From assembly GCA_026122225.1 (NCBI GenBank), contig JANEZZ010002239.1, positions 930,001 through 994,000 of the forward strand: a stretch of 64,000 nt of DNA, written 5' to 3'. Positions within the stretch are counted from its first letter, which is position 1. The number at the start of each line of letters is the position of its first letter. Made by a program: the position numbers and the translations under genes. This DNA comes from Heloderma charlesbogerti (Eukaryota; Chordata; Lepidosauria; Squamata; Helodermatidae). Shown here piece after piece: positions 1 through 11,357 of this stretch. The notes below the pieces were generated by a model. That model saw nothing but the letters and a program-made list of their open reading frames with translations. It was not told where the DNA came from and searched no databases.

Positions 1-279
1 CCCAATCCACAGTAGCTGTCCCAATTCTGCCTAATGGTAGGCCTGGCCCTGCATGGGAAATAATGGCCAAAAAAAAGTTCTTGGGAAATCTGAAGGGCCA
101 GCTACACTCTGATGAACCTGTGCATATGTTAAGATCATCATCGGAACCCTACTTGCTGGCCCACCATTAAGATCATAAGGCTGGTGGGCCCTAGATAGGG
201 CCCTATGGAACTCCTGCCCTTGGAGGTCCTTCCCAAGAGATAGATACATCTGGCTCTATTGGTTGTTGTTTCTGAGAGA

Positions 280-480
280 ATTTTAAAAATGTATTTGTTT
301 TCTTTGCTGTTTAATTGAAAATTTTAAAAAATATATATGCTGCTTTTCTTACTGATTTATTTTTAATTTGGTTTTAAAATTAATGTATGATTTAATGTTA
401 TATTAATATAGAATGGTATGTCTTCTATTGTAAGCCACTTTGGGAAGGCTGCAGGCTAGAAAGGTGGCTAAGAAATGCAT
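280..480 (+). repeat. L2-like LINE 3' tail
   Basis: AT-rich sequence followed by GTAAGCCACTTTGGGAAGGC and AAGGTGGCTAAGAAATGC. This resembles a decayed form of the L2-type 3' end (GTAAGCCGCC...GGCGG.ATAAAT) seen better preserved at 9553-9635 and 37430-37497. Confidence 0.5.
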
Positions 481-497
481 TACATCAGCCTTCTTTA

Positions 498-545
498 AGC
501 TGATGCCTTCCAGATGTTTTGGACTACAACTCCCAGCATTCCTCA
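498..545. mobile_element. Half copy of a palindromic hAT MITE
   Basis: Contains CCAGATGTTTTGGACTACAA followed by CTCCCAGCATTCC, one arm of the same small fold-back element seen complete at 40738-40832 and 32150-32275. The second arm is missing. Confidence 0.6.
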
Positions 546-1266
546 CCACTGACCATGCTTTCACATTTCAGTGCAGACTTTAAACTGGCTGAGCCAGTTG
601 TGGGAATGCTGTGCCATACCAAACGTGGACCCGCTACACTGAAGCCTTCCCTTTCCCACAAATGCCCCCCCCCATGCTGCAATCAGGCCTGAAAAAAGCC
701 TCCATTGTCACTAATGGGTTTGTTTAAAAGCCTGGTAGCAATGGGGAATGGGTGACATTTTGGGGATGGCTGCAGTGGTGGGGAGGGCAGAGTTAGTCCT
801 TCCCTCCCCAGCAGCCACTCTCCCTAAAAATGTTTCTCTTCACTGGAAAACCCTCCTCACAGCAATTAGGCTTTTTAAAAGCCTCCATTGGCACTACTGG
901 AGGTTTTAAAAAGCCTCCATTGGCACTACTGGAGGCTTTTAAAAAGTCTCAGTGCTGGAGGGAGCAGTGAAACTGTCTTATCTCCAATCAGTTATTGAAG
1001 ATAAGGCAGGGAAGCTGGAGGGCCAGATGGGGACCTCCTGTGTGGTGTCAGGCCCCTAGATTGGAGATTCCCCATCCCTGGACTACAATGAAAGGTGGCA
1101 GCATATGCACAACTGGCTTAACATAGTGTCATGGCTTGCAGTCAACACAGGCTGCCTGAACACTGTGGCTGCCCAGGGCTGAAAGAGTTGTGTGACTAGG
1201 ATCTATTTAATAATATGAAAAACATTTACAAAGAAAACAAAATACAATAGAAGAAGCGTTGCTTAC

Positions 1267-1419
1267 AAAGGAGAAGTCTTCAGCATTCTGGCAGAGTAGC
1301 TTGGGGAAAATAGCCTGTCTCTGAAATCTTTCCTCGTCTTCAAAAATGTTCCCATACATAAAGCCATTCATCATAGTGGAGTGAGCATGGATGTCGATAT
1401 AGAATTCCAGGGTAACTTT
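1267..1419 (-). CDS. AGBL4: AGBL4 (cytosolic carboxypeptidase 6) internal exon
   Basis: Read on the minus strand this 153-bp segment gives 51 codons beginning KVTLEFYIDIHAHS and ending CQNAEDFSF, with no stop. It contains IDIHAHSTMMNGFMYGN and NIFEDEERFQRQAIFPKLL, which I recognise as the M14 carboxypeptidase domain of CCP6/AGBL4. CCP6 removes glutamates from polyglutamylated tubulin and other proteins. In the M14 family the His of the D-x-H-x-H-S motif is the third zinc ligand, so this exon carries part of the active site. The acceptor is a pyrimidine-rich tract ending in ATACAG (AG at 1420-1421) and the donor is GTAAGC (GT at 1265-1266). Both junctions are phase 0, so the exon could be skipped without a frameshift. 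AGBL4 is known for very long introns, which fits a window with no second exon. The paralogues CCP1, 2, 3 and 5 differ in the block after HxHS. Confidence 0.93.
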
Positions 1420-1421
1420 CT

Positions 1422-2099
1422 GTATAGAAGAAATACATACATACACAAGATAAATTGAAAATGTATTTCAAAAGAGAATCCAGCTATAAAAGCAGCTATG
1501 TCATCCCTGAAAATGAAAACATACAGCAGTAGGGATTGTTGTGCGAGAATGAAGATTAGGGCTGTTTCAGGTCTTTTCCAAAGTAGCATATGCAATCCTA
1601 AAATTGACATTCCTGTGCAGATGTTTCTCTTTGAGATGTTGTTCACACATCCCGCTATTCAGTGGAAATTTGTCAGTCATCCATACTGAAATTACAGGAG
1701 TTACCATAGATCTAAACACTTCTACAGGGGTCAGGAGAAGAATTATTCTGTTTCCATCCCTCTAAGAAACACAGAATAGTACAGTTCATTGATTATCTGT
1801 TCCCTCCACGCCAAGCCATTACAAATAATCTAAGAGATTAGCTTACATCATCTTTGTGTTCAGAGCGATGTCAGTACAGATAATAAATCTTTGTAAATTT
1901 TCTGCAGTTTCTTGTTCTTACAGCTGTTCCCCTGCACAGGGAAGATGTGTAGGAATTTCTCACCTCATGGTGACATTTCCCTGTATGCAGCAGTCAGGCA
2001 CTCTCCATCATGGATACATCTCCATCCGAGAGCTTCTCTCCCGCCTGGTACCAGCTGCCACTGCTGAGGACTTCAGAGGGAGAGAAAGCAGCATCCTTC
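1422..2099. other. Intron sequence without recognised elements
   Basis: Single-copy-looking sequence. Short ORFs occur on both strands but have no recognisable domain. Confidence 0.6.
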
Positions 2100-2216
2100 C
2101 ACTGTGTTTAGATCTAACTCTATGACCTGCTGAACTTAGATTTCTGCATTGAGCAGGGGGTTGGACTCGATGGTCTTATAGGCCCCTTCCAACCCTGCTA
2201 TTCTATGATTCTCTGA
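2100..2216 (+). mobile_element. CR1 LINE 3' end fragment
   Basis: Contains GGGGGTTGGACTCGATGGTC, then CCCCTTCCAACCCTGCTATT and a CTATGATTCT terminus. This is the typical 3' end of CR1 LINEs, whose copies end in short ATTCTATG-like repeats. It is heavily 5' truncated and has no coding sequence. Confidence 0.7.
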
Positions 2217-2379
2217 ACTTTGTGAAGAATCTAGTGCCTGAATTTGCTTTTTTTCTCCTCCCTCCAATCCTTTTTTCCTTTTGTGTCATGTTTTTTAGAT
2301 GATAAGCCTGTGGGCAGGGACTGTTTTATTTCTTATTTTTGTAAGCTGCACTGGGAGCCTTTTTTGGCTGAAGGGCAGG

Positions 2380-2381
<2 letters not shown>

Positions 2382-2414
<33 letters not shown>

Positions 2415-2765
2415 GTGGCCCCAAAGTAGGTATATAGTTGTTTAGAATGCTGATGGGAGGGGGAGAGAATTTTCAGTCTTCCAGTACTGCTTTAGAATCC
2501 ACTTTCTTTGTTCTTGACTCAAGTTCGCTGCCATCGTTCACAATATCAGTAAAAAAAAAACACTAAACAACTGTATACCTACTTAAGGGCCTCACTCCCC
2601 TCACTCTCTACACTTAACTGATTTAACTGCCTGTTAAATCACTGTGAGTGCCCTGTCACTCACTCTTCCCAACTGTCATTCTGACTCCACCCACACATCT
2701 TCTACTCACACATTCTCTCCCCATCCTATCAACATTCTAAACAACTGTATACCTACTTTTGGGCC

Positions 2766-2845
<80 letters not shown>
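2382..2845. mobile_element. Inverted-repeat MITE with microsatellite ends (mariner-like?)
   Basis: About 50 bp at 2407-2460 is repeated inverted at 2722-2776: GTAGGTATATAGTTGTTTAG on the left pairs with CTAAACAACTGTATACCTAC on the right, over 85% identical. A third partial copy of the arm lies at 2560-2592. The arms start GGGTGGCCCC, which resembles Tc1/mariner termini. The inverted repeat runs straight into (CA)n on the left (2382-2412) and (TG)n on the right (2770-2802), then (TA)n and (GA)n to 2845. No transposase ORF is visible. The superfamily assignment is an inference. Confidence 0.6.
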
Positions 2846-5264
2846 TGCACATACTGAATTACTAACTAGTAATGATACGCAGTGATTGATGCCTTTTAGT
2901 GATTACCTTCAATAATGAGCTTTCCCCCATGATTTTACCTGTTCCTACTTTCCTCACAATCAAAAGATTATATATATTATTTTAAATATTAGTTATTTAT
3001 TAGTTATACTTTACCACTGAGACATTAAGCATTAAACATCACTTATAAGCAACTTGTTGTGCCAACTATTTTTGTATGTACTACTTTTATGTATGCAGTT
3101 TTTCTGTAATCTTCTCACTAAACCAAATATACTATTTCCCCCTTAAAGACTCATGCAGTCATGCTTGTTTTTAAAATATTGTAAATGCTTATACATTTGC
3201 TTTTTAACCCCATATTTGTATGGGGTTAAAAAGTCATAAACAGGAGTTCCGAGATGGTAGAATTAGAGTTGAGCTTGAAGTTCTTCACAAAATGTTCTTT
3301 TTGCCAGAACGTGGGGGTGCTTGGGAGGGGAGAGGTTTCACAAAACCGCCCACCACTCACTTTTGTGCCACCATCATCTATTCTGTGGTTTGGGTGGTAG
3401 TGCTTGTGCTCCTGGGAATGTTGGCTGCTGGTGGGCACCATTTTTATAAGAAATCCACAAGGTTCCAGAATGTGGGCTGTGAACATTCCAATTTGGCTTC
3501 ATAACAACACCACATTATCATTCTGGAGCACTGTGGGTAAATAATAATAATGATTATGACAATGGTGATGACGATGGTGATGATGATGATGATGATGATG
3601 ATGCACCTCATTGCAACCAGGAGTTTGATTTCTGTTGCTGTTAAGTTGGCTCCGCACTTTACTTCTGTCTGTCCTCCACCACCAAAATGCTTCCTAACAT
3701 CACATTCTATGAATACGGTGGTAACATTTGGGGGCATTTCACTCAACAACATAATATTGGGTCTCACTCAAAGATTTTAAATTTCCCATTCCATATCCCT
3801 ACTTACTGAGCTTTTCTACATGAGGCTGTCAATCTGCTGTACTTTTGGTTTCTTTGCAAAATTAAGATCTGAGCTCTACACAAAGAACTTTTCCTTTCCT
3901 GCTTTCCCACTACATAACCTCGGAGTGGCTCTGTGCTATAGTGGAATAACACAATTACACAAGTAGGAAATTACTTTTTTTTCACGTTCAGAAATAATAC
4001 TCTGTTTTCCCTGCACTACACCCCACCCCCCGAAAGTGCTCTTAAAAAACAGAAGCAAAACTGGAGAGTCACAAAGTTGTCTAAATAACCTGTAAACAAC
4101 TGTGAGTAAGGAATGATGAGTGCCCAATAAATACCTCATGTAGAAAAGCTCACTGGCTGCTTCAGCTCAGTGATTCTGTGAGAAATACGCTGGTTTTTAA
4201 AAATGGGTAAAATAATCAGGTGTACAACAGCATTTATTTACATAGCCACATTTGTCACCTGTCTTATCCAAAGGCTCATGGTTACAGTCATCCCCTCAAT
4301 TAATCATCCACATTTGCTTAGAGCATATTCCCACCTGGATACTTCCTAGGTTGTGGCCAGAACTCAATTAGAATGGTGGAAATGGACCAACTATCAAATC
4401 ATCTTTGGCTATTCTTCTAATTCCCCAATAGCCCAACCCTCCTCAGTAACATGCTCAACTCTGCTCTAGTAATTAGTTCTGAAGGGCACAGTTGCCAAGC
4501 AGTACTACCTATTAGGAGCATAGTATTACGCATATTCTTTTTTTATGAGTCACATTTGATGATGATAATAAAAAAGGGGGAAAAAAGCATATCCTTCCCA
4601 TTCATTCACCCTGCAATGGAGTCAGTGTTAATGTAACACAGATATTCATACCAGAAAGATTCTCTTTGGAACTACAAAGGCACTTCACTGTTCTTATAAT
4701 GGCCAAGAGCAGCAGAGTTATTCTGCTATTACACTTCAGCTTTCTACTTCATATTGCAGGTATTCATTGTGTCACAGGGCATGAGTACGGAGGGCTATTT
4801 TGGAGCTTGGCACTGCAGTTGAATTAAGGTATATACTGTGTTTTTCAAAGATAATGTCCTCACTTTATACTACAATCTATTTTGAGTTAGACAACTTGCC
4901 CCCATACAAGATGTTTGTTTGGAATAGAAGGACCCTGTGATATGGAAAAGCTATAGCAATGTTACTTAAAATGGAAGGCACAAAATCCCAAGGGATTTCA
5001 GCTAGACATGCCTGTTGCTGAAGTTAAAGCCAGATATTAGCACACAGACTTTCATGGTGTTAAAAAAAGAAAAGAAAAATGATACACATCTCACTAGTTT
5101 AGCTCCAACCCAGGCAAATGATACATCTAATTATACTAGAGTATGGATTACGTATCTGAGGAAGAAGATGGAAGAGAACAAAAATGATAACGGTTTATTA
5201 AAAGTAAGGTAATTTGTCAGGTATAATTATAGTGAGGAATTGGGGAACCTGCTCCAAGGAACAT
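2846..5264. other. Intron sequence; minor repeats only
   Basis: Holds a short hairpin near 3205-3232 (TTTAACCCCATA / TATGGGGTTAAA) and an imperfect ATG/ATA trinucleotide run at 3540-3603. Nothing else is recognised. The overlapping ORFs at 3226-3780 come from the trinucleotide run and an open AT-rich stretch. Confidence 0.55.
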
Positions 5265-5540
5265 GGGTTTGTATCAATGGTTTTCTTCTATTCATGGAAG
5301 TGGATCCAGTGGAGGCTTCCATGAATGGAGGAGCAAAGATATTTTTGCTGATTCCCCCTTCCTTCTGTAGCCCCCTGTGTACACCAAAATCTGCCTCAGA
5401 GGGAGGGGGGAAACAGCAAATAGTGGTGCAGGAGAAAGATGGAGTCTGCAACTATGTCCTCCCTTCTCCTTCCATTCATGGAAGCTTCCATTGCTTGAAA
5501 GAGTCTTCCTGGAATGGAAGGGCATCACTGGATACAACCC
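5265..5540. mobile_element. Fold-back MITE, GGGTTGTATCCA family
   Basis: Left end GGGTTTGTATCAATGG and right end CACTGGATACAACCC are inverted repeats. Inner arms also pair (TTCATGGAAG / CTTCCTGGAATGG). The same termini delimit elements at 39673-40115 and 60540-61702. A 132-residue ORF crossing it lacks any domain and is a by-product. Confidence 0.6.
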
Positions 5541-7260
5541 AATATCTTTGTGAATCTGAGTGGATATTGGTATTAAAGCTCAATTTATATCAACAGTTCA
5601 ACCTCCAACCCAATAAAACTGGCACACCTGGATTTTAAACCAAGGGTATGTTGGCTTAATTTCAAATACTGTGGCTTAATTGGCTTGTGAAATGGAATGT
5701 GAGTAAGTAACAAAACGTTGAATTTTAGAGATGTTACAAAACAGGATTTCTGCAAACCCAGCAAGCATCATTCATGTTCTTTCAATCTTTTATTGTGAAT
5801 TCCATGTAGTATTTGCAGAAAGTGTGTTCCTTTCTACATTTCCATTTCAGAAGCTCAATACCTTTGGAAGACCATTAATTAAAGGGCCCAATAAAAAAAA
5901 TGATACTAACAGCTAATGCTGTTACAACCACAGCTGATATCCCAGTGCAATTATGATTCTTAAGCACAGAGATTTATTTTTTAAAGAATCAATAAAAGCT
6001 ATCAAACAAAAAGGGATAAATGTGTATTTAGCCCCAAACATGAGCCACTGGAGAGGAAAGCAATGCAGGGAAAAGGTAGTTCTGTCAACCAGCTGTCACT
6101 TCAGTGTGGATTTTATTAATTCTCTGCTATAACACTGAGCTAAGAAAGAATTGAAGAGCTTCCTTTACTCAGATACTGCACAAGAAAAGGAAGGAATTAT
6201 CATTCCCACATCACCTTCTGGAGTATTTAATACATGGAGTTAACACCATAGCTCATTTGAAAGTATTTTTTTTTTCAGCTGAAGACTTTGCTATAGAGCA
6301 GAAGTTCAGTGCTAAATATGATTCAGACTGTATATTTCATTTCAAAATTATAGTTTTCAATGCATCTGGTAAAGCATTACTGTAGGCTACAGTATTCAAT
6401 CTTCATGGTCCTCGAGGTCATGGCTATAGGAAAGCAAGATTTTTTAATACTGCCAAGAGCTAGCTATAAAAATGTGTCCTACTGATATTAAATAGCTTCT
6501 ATCAGCATGCAGATAAGAAGGAATAGCTGGCAAGTCATATTCTTGACCTCTTCAGATTGACATGAGCCTGCATATCACAATCAGCAAGTTTGGCAATTTG
6601 AATGAAAAACGTACAGTGATAGAAAATTGTCATATAAATGTCACAAGTCAGGTTGTTTGTTGGCTACTGATTAGAAATAGAATCCTGTATCTACTTACCA
6701 AACACTAAGTTTCATTGAACTCATTGGGATTCAAGTCTGAGTAGACATGCATAAGATTGTGCTTTAAGTGTATGCCATAATTCTATGTTGCAATGACAGA
6801 CAAACTAGATCTGAAGGGAAACTAGAAATTACTTGCAAAATTTAATGAGTCTTAAATGAAAAGCAGGCTTATGTGGCTTCCATTTTGAGTGGAAGAAATA
6901 GCTTAAGCCATTCTTTGCTGGGCATTTCTCTGCTTAGAAATTCTGCCCCATCTGCTTTTTTCCCCCATAGGGTTCCAAATGTGTCTTTATCCTGGTAATA
7001 TTCTTGTTTAGTCTTTGTTCTGAAAATAATGTTTTCCTTCCAATAGGGAATCCTCTTTGTAATTATCACAGCTTTCTTGCCCTTTCTAGGAAGTGGAACT
7101 TTATGTAGCTCTACTATATCACTTACACATTGTAAGGGACTGAACTGTTCCTGTTTCAAGGCAGGAGTGCGCAATGAATTTATACCATCACATAATGATT
7201 TTTCTCTATTCCTTTCTTTCTTTTGGATAGTTCCCAGATATTGCCTGCCTTTGTAATTAA
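5541..7260. other. Intron sequence; one small MITE inside
   Basis: Nothing recognised apart from the AATCCTA-type MITE at 6679-6762, listed separately. Confidence 0.5.
6679..6762. mobile_element. Short palindromic MITE, AATCCTATGC family
   Basis: Begins AGAATCCTGTATCTACTTAC and ends GAGTAGACATGCATAAGATT, with an ATTGAACTCATTGGG core. Related copies lie at 33717-33800 and 39573-39656. Confidence 0.6.
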
Positions 7261-7583
7261 CAAGGAGATCAGATCAGTCAATCCTAAAGGAAATCAACCC
7301 TGAGTGCTCATTGGAAGAACAGATACTGAAGCTGAAGCTCAAATATTTTGGCCACCAAATGCGAAGAGAAACGTCACTGGAAAAGACCCTGATGCTGGGA
7401 AGGATTGAAGGCAAAAGGAGCAGGGGACGGCAGAGGATGAGATGGCTAGATAGCATCACCGATGCAATGAATATGAACTTGAGCACACTCCGGGAGAGAG
7501 CGGAGGACAGGAAGGCCTGGTGTGCTATGGTCCATGGAGTCACGAAGAGTCGGACACGACTTAACGACTGAACAACAACAACA
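7261..7583 (+). mobile_element. BovB (RTE) LINE 3' fragment
   Basis: Plus-strand match to the last part of the BovB ORF plus the short 3' end. An 86-residue open segment at 7311-7571 ends VHGVTKSRTRLND, identical in type to the C-terminus of the full-length copy at 13702-16925, and is followed by an ACA-repeat tail. The 5' breakpoint is near CAAGGAGATC. It is a dead, 5'-truncated insertion. Confidence 0.92.
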
Positions 7584-9552
7584 ATGTTTTAAATAACAAA
7601 ACCACCTTCAGCTGATTTAGAGAGCAATCCTATGCCCGCTAGACAGTGTCGGGGGGCGGGGGCATAGGATTCTTCTCTTTCCTGGCTTCAAGGTTGGAAA
7701 CAGGGCTCTGAACTCAGAGCAAGAAGTCTGCGCTCCCAGCCCCATGCCTTCTCGTAGTCTTTTTTCTGAAAATAATGGAGAGAACTGCACTGGCTAGCTC
7801 TCCGTGCTTGGAAAACAGAGTGTGGAGATGGGGGAAAGGGGGCATTTCTGGGGGCAGGGAGGGGAGGATACCAGGCAGCAGCCATACAATAAATGCTATG
7901 GCCACCCCAGCCTCCTTCCCTCACCCTCCCAGAAGCCTCTGCTAGATGGACGAAATTGCCCATCTAGCTTAAATGCAAAGCAGGAGGTGCGATGTGTCTC
8001 CTGCTCTGCGTAGGATACTCATAACTTAAGCCTCTGATTTCAGAGGCTGATGAGTACCCAGGACAGCTCTCTTAGGGTTGCGCCCTTAGTATCCAAGAAA
8101 ATATTAGTAGGGTTAGGGTCATTTCTCCACAATTTTACATCTGAATACTATCAAAACTGAATTCTACAGTATTTTGCCATTCTTTCTCCAGTCTTGAGAC
8201 ATTCATCAATAACTCTTTATAGTTTACCTAAGAATTCACTATCTTGAATAATTTTGCATAATTTCAAATGATGGCAGCTTTAATGGGTGGAGAAACAAAC
8301 GACTTCAGCTACTGATAATCTGTGTGTGTGTTTTTAAATCCTTGCCTACTATGGTAAAAGACTGGGAGTCCCAGGCAGGGCAGTGGCTCCATGAGGAGGA
8401 ATAGAGGAAGCCTTTTCAAGGTGTTGATCCTAGCAGAGGAGGGGATTTGGGCTCTGCTTCAGGCTGCAGAATACCTTGGCCTGGCATATTCTTGGTTTTA
8501 TCTGTAAGTGGACTCTGCTGGCTACAAACAGAAGAAGCTATCCCAAAAGGTCAAAGCTTCCCCACATAGCTCCACTACAGAATGTTAATAGAATCTTAAA
8601 TATTCAGAATTAGAAAACTTCACGTATTGCAGAGCTCTGGTAGTTGGAGAGTGTAACATAGTGCAGGATCACTCACATGAGCTCCATCCTGATAATACAC
8701 AAGATTATTGTGTATTGTGGATTCCAGTGTCTGTGATGGCTTGCTAGTTCTAGTAGGAAGCCCACAATAATACACATAATACTGTGTAGGTTATAGTCCT
8801 TAACCTCAGAAGCAGGATATTTACCCCCATCATTCTTTTTTACACACAAAAGTATGTTTTAACTTCATCTATGTGATACTCATGATTCAGTTTTAGGTGT
8901 TTTTAAGTGTTCATTTTAACACGTCTGTATTAAATTCACATTTTATTTGTAAAAGAGACACTATAATGGATTTTTAAAAAATCTGAATTTATTTTATAGT
9001 TTAAAAGCATCATTTAACCACCCTGTCCTTTAGTATCCAATGTTCACTGGAGTGTGTTATTATACACTTAAAAGTAGTTTCCCCTGCAACTTAAATTTCC
9101 AAATTTTGAAAATGCCAGGGGCTGCATGAAGATATACAAACTCTTTTCCTTAAATTGCTTTCCTTTACCTTTGCACTTATGAGAACTGAGGCAAGAGGTT
9201 TTCCTTATGTTTTGAGTCTGATCCTGTCATCATTACTTCCAAAGAGATACTTTGCTTGTGCTGATGCTGTTGTACTGCAGAAGCAGGCACGGCTAGTTAT
9301 TTCATAGCAACTACCTGCCAAGAGATTTCAGTTCTTTATCCATTCAAAATCCTACATCTGTCTGTGTTTCCAGACATCAGTTTCAAAAGCTCAGCATTAG
9401 TTATTTTTATTATCAACGTAAACATCTCTTGACACCCTATCTATCTATAGAGAGAGCTATCTACAAAACTTAGGTTGGTTTTTTTGGATGGGGATAAGTT
9501 GTCCTTAGGCTGATTTCATGAAATGTCTGCAAGCTGACAGGATCTGAGGAGG
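7584..9552. other. Intron sequence; possible decayed MITE at its start
   Basis: At 7624-7672 CAATCCTATGCC is followed by GGCATAGGATT, an inverted pair like the AATCCTATGC family. The region to about 8095 is GC-richer and may be an old DNA transposon. Positions 8096-9552 show nothing recognisable. Confidence 0.4.
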
Positions 9553-9635
9553 ATAATGTAAGCCGCCTTGAGTTCCTTGCGAGAGGGAGAAAGGCGGGGT
9601 ATAAATGCAATAAATAAAATAAAAATAAGCATCTT
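9553..9635 (+). repeat. L2-type or SINE 3' tail
   Basis: GTAAGCCGCCTTGAGTTCCT followed by AAAGGCGGGGTATAAATGC and an AATAAA-rich tail. This is the shared 3' end of L2 LINEs and their partner SINEs; the body is missing. Confidence 0.7.
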
Positions 9636-10497
9636 CTTTGATTAAAAAAAAAAGTTACAGTCTTCATTACAGGCAATATGACAAAATATGATCAGTTTAC
9701 CCTGCACAGGCACATATCATTTGAAAAGCCTATGGTCAAAGCTGTAAAACTCAGATAAGCAGGAAAAAGTGGGCTGTTTCATGAGACATTTATAAAACAG
9801 AAGTCATGGTAAAATCACCACAGAGTTGATGAATTGATAGTTCATATTGCGTTTATCAAGATCAAACTCATACGAAAGGTTACCGGTCAGAAAGAAGAAC
9901 AAAAAATAAAATAAATAAATTAGAAATTCATATTGGTTCTCTTTGCCAAAAACCTATGCTCATTTTAGAATTCTTCAACAAAGAACATGCCATTCACATG
10001 ACCATTCCCCCTCCCCTCTGGGAAATGAATTTCTTTTTATTTTATTTTTATTCGTAAAATTTAAATAAAGAACAAAAGTATGCAAAAACAATCAGTAACT
10101 ATATAAAATCAGTCTTAAATACTTATTACAGTATTCTTAGATCTTAAAGTCAAGAAATTCATATCTTCTCTTTAAGACTAGAAATTAATTTCTTGACGTC
10201 GTGATCAATGTGGAATCTGTCTGTTCTTCCCAGAAAGACAACAAGCGAGTAGTGAGAATGAGAGCAAGTGGCTAGATCTATGCTACAGCTTTATAGCGGT
10301 ATTGAAGTGCACTGATAACTGTTGGGGCATATTACACATTTGGTATACTGCTTTTGTAGTGTTATTCCCCGCTTTTTATTTCACATTATCCAATATACCA
10401 CAACAAATGTGTGTCCTGCGAGGTATGAATGCACAAGAGGGATATAGCGTTACCATGATGGGATCATAATGATATGACACAAGGTGTAGATTTGGCC
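9636..10497. other. Intron sequence without recognised elements
   Basis: AT-rich, no ORFs of note. Nothing recognised. Confidence 0.5.
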
Positions 10498-10830
10498 AGT
10501 GACCTGGTTCAGATGACACAACAGCCCAGTGTGGGTTAATTAACCCTTGGGGTGCCGCAACTGTTATGAATATGCAAGCCCCAGCTGGCTTGTCATGTCG
10601 TCCAAACCTGGGCAGCAGGGGTTATTTGTGGGTTAAACAATGCTCATATAACTCACGGTCTGTTTTAGGCTTATGCGAGGGTCGTTTAACCCTCAAATAA
10701 CCCCCACTGCCTGGGTTCAGACAACACAACAAGTCACAGCAACCCCTAGCTGGGGTGTGTATATTCATAATGGTGGCTGTCGATGGGCTTAACCCACGAT
10801 GGGCTGTCATGTCATGTGAAATGGCCCAGT
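10498..10830. mobile_element. Large fold-back element with arms of about 150 bp
   Basis: The two halves are imperfect reverse complements about a centre near 10660. TTCAGATGACACAACAGCCC on the left matches TGACATGACAGCCC read from the right end. The arms share GTGGGTTAA, TTATGAATATGCAAGCCCCA and GGGGTTATTTGTGGGTTAAA, or close variants. Flanks GGCCAGTG and GCCCAGTG hint at an 8-bp target duplication, suggesting hAT. There is no coding capacity. Confidence 0.65.
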
Positions 10831-11224
10831 GTTTTCCTGTTTTATAGTCAAAATCCTCCTCCTCCTCCTCCTCCTGAGATGTAAGATCTCAAAATACATC
10901 AGTTTCTCTCAATAAAAGGAGCCATGGAGGTATTGGGCAATGCTTTTTCTTTGGCATTTGTTTGGCACAGTCCTTTTTCCTATGAAAGGCTCCTACAAAT
11001 AATCAGCTCAGCTCCTAGCCTAGAAAACTACTCATGAAGCTCAAACATAATTTCCAGAAGAATGATGGGTTGATGTGCAAGTTGCAACCACATGTAGGCC
11101 AACATCTGATTGAACTATTAACACAGAGAAGGGCTCTGCAGAGCCTCTTTTCCTTGCTCATTTATTTAGATTTGTCCATATATGCAGTGGTGAATCCTCC
11201 CTCATTTTTGTTTTTATGGACATT
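10831..11224. other. Intron sequence with CCT trinucleotide run
   Basis: A (CCT)n run lies at 10855-10875. Nothing else recognised. Confidence 0.5.
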
Positions 11225-11357
11225 ATCCACTTCATCAGATGCAAGAGGAGAGTGTCCATGAAGGTTATGCCAGAATAAATCTGTTAACCTTTAAGGTCCC
11301 ACAAGATTCTTTGTTGCTTTTGCTGCAGCAGACTAACACAGCTATCCCTCTGGAAAT
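11225..11357 (+). mobile_element. Penelope-like element 3' end (tentative)
   Basis: Contains CACTTCATCAGATGCAAGAG, CCAGAATAAATCTGTTAAC and GCAGCAGACTAACACAGC, a dispersed amniote repeat that I associate with Penelope-like elements. The family name is from memory and unchecked; its status as a dispersed repeat is more secure. Confidence 0.5.

Larger units (their letters stand above)
1..1266 (-). other. AGBL4: Downstream AGBL4 intron (partial)
   Basis: Sequence 3' of the exon in gene direction. It holds an L2-like tail near 280-480 and half of a small hAT MITE at 498-545. Positions 546-1266 include a short direct repeat around 860-945 (a GCCTCCATTGGCACTACTGG unit twice), and otherwise nothing I recognise. 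The next AGBL4 exon is not present. Confidence 0.75.

Noticed and set aside
3444..3780. ORFs of 76-107 codons spanning the ATG/ATA run
   Set aside because: The frame is kept open by the trinucleotide run (poly-Met/Ile/Val), which is not coding evidence.
5318..5500. Paired CTTCCATGAATGG / CCATTCATGGAAG as a separate hairpin element
   Set aside because: It lies within the fold-back MITE 5265-5540 and is explained by it.
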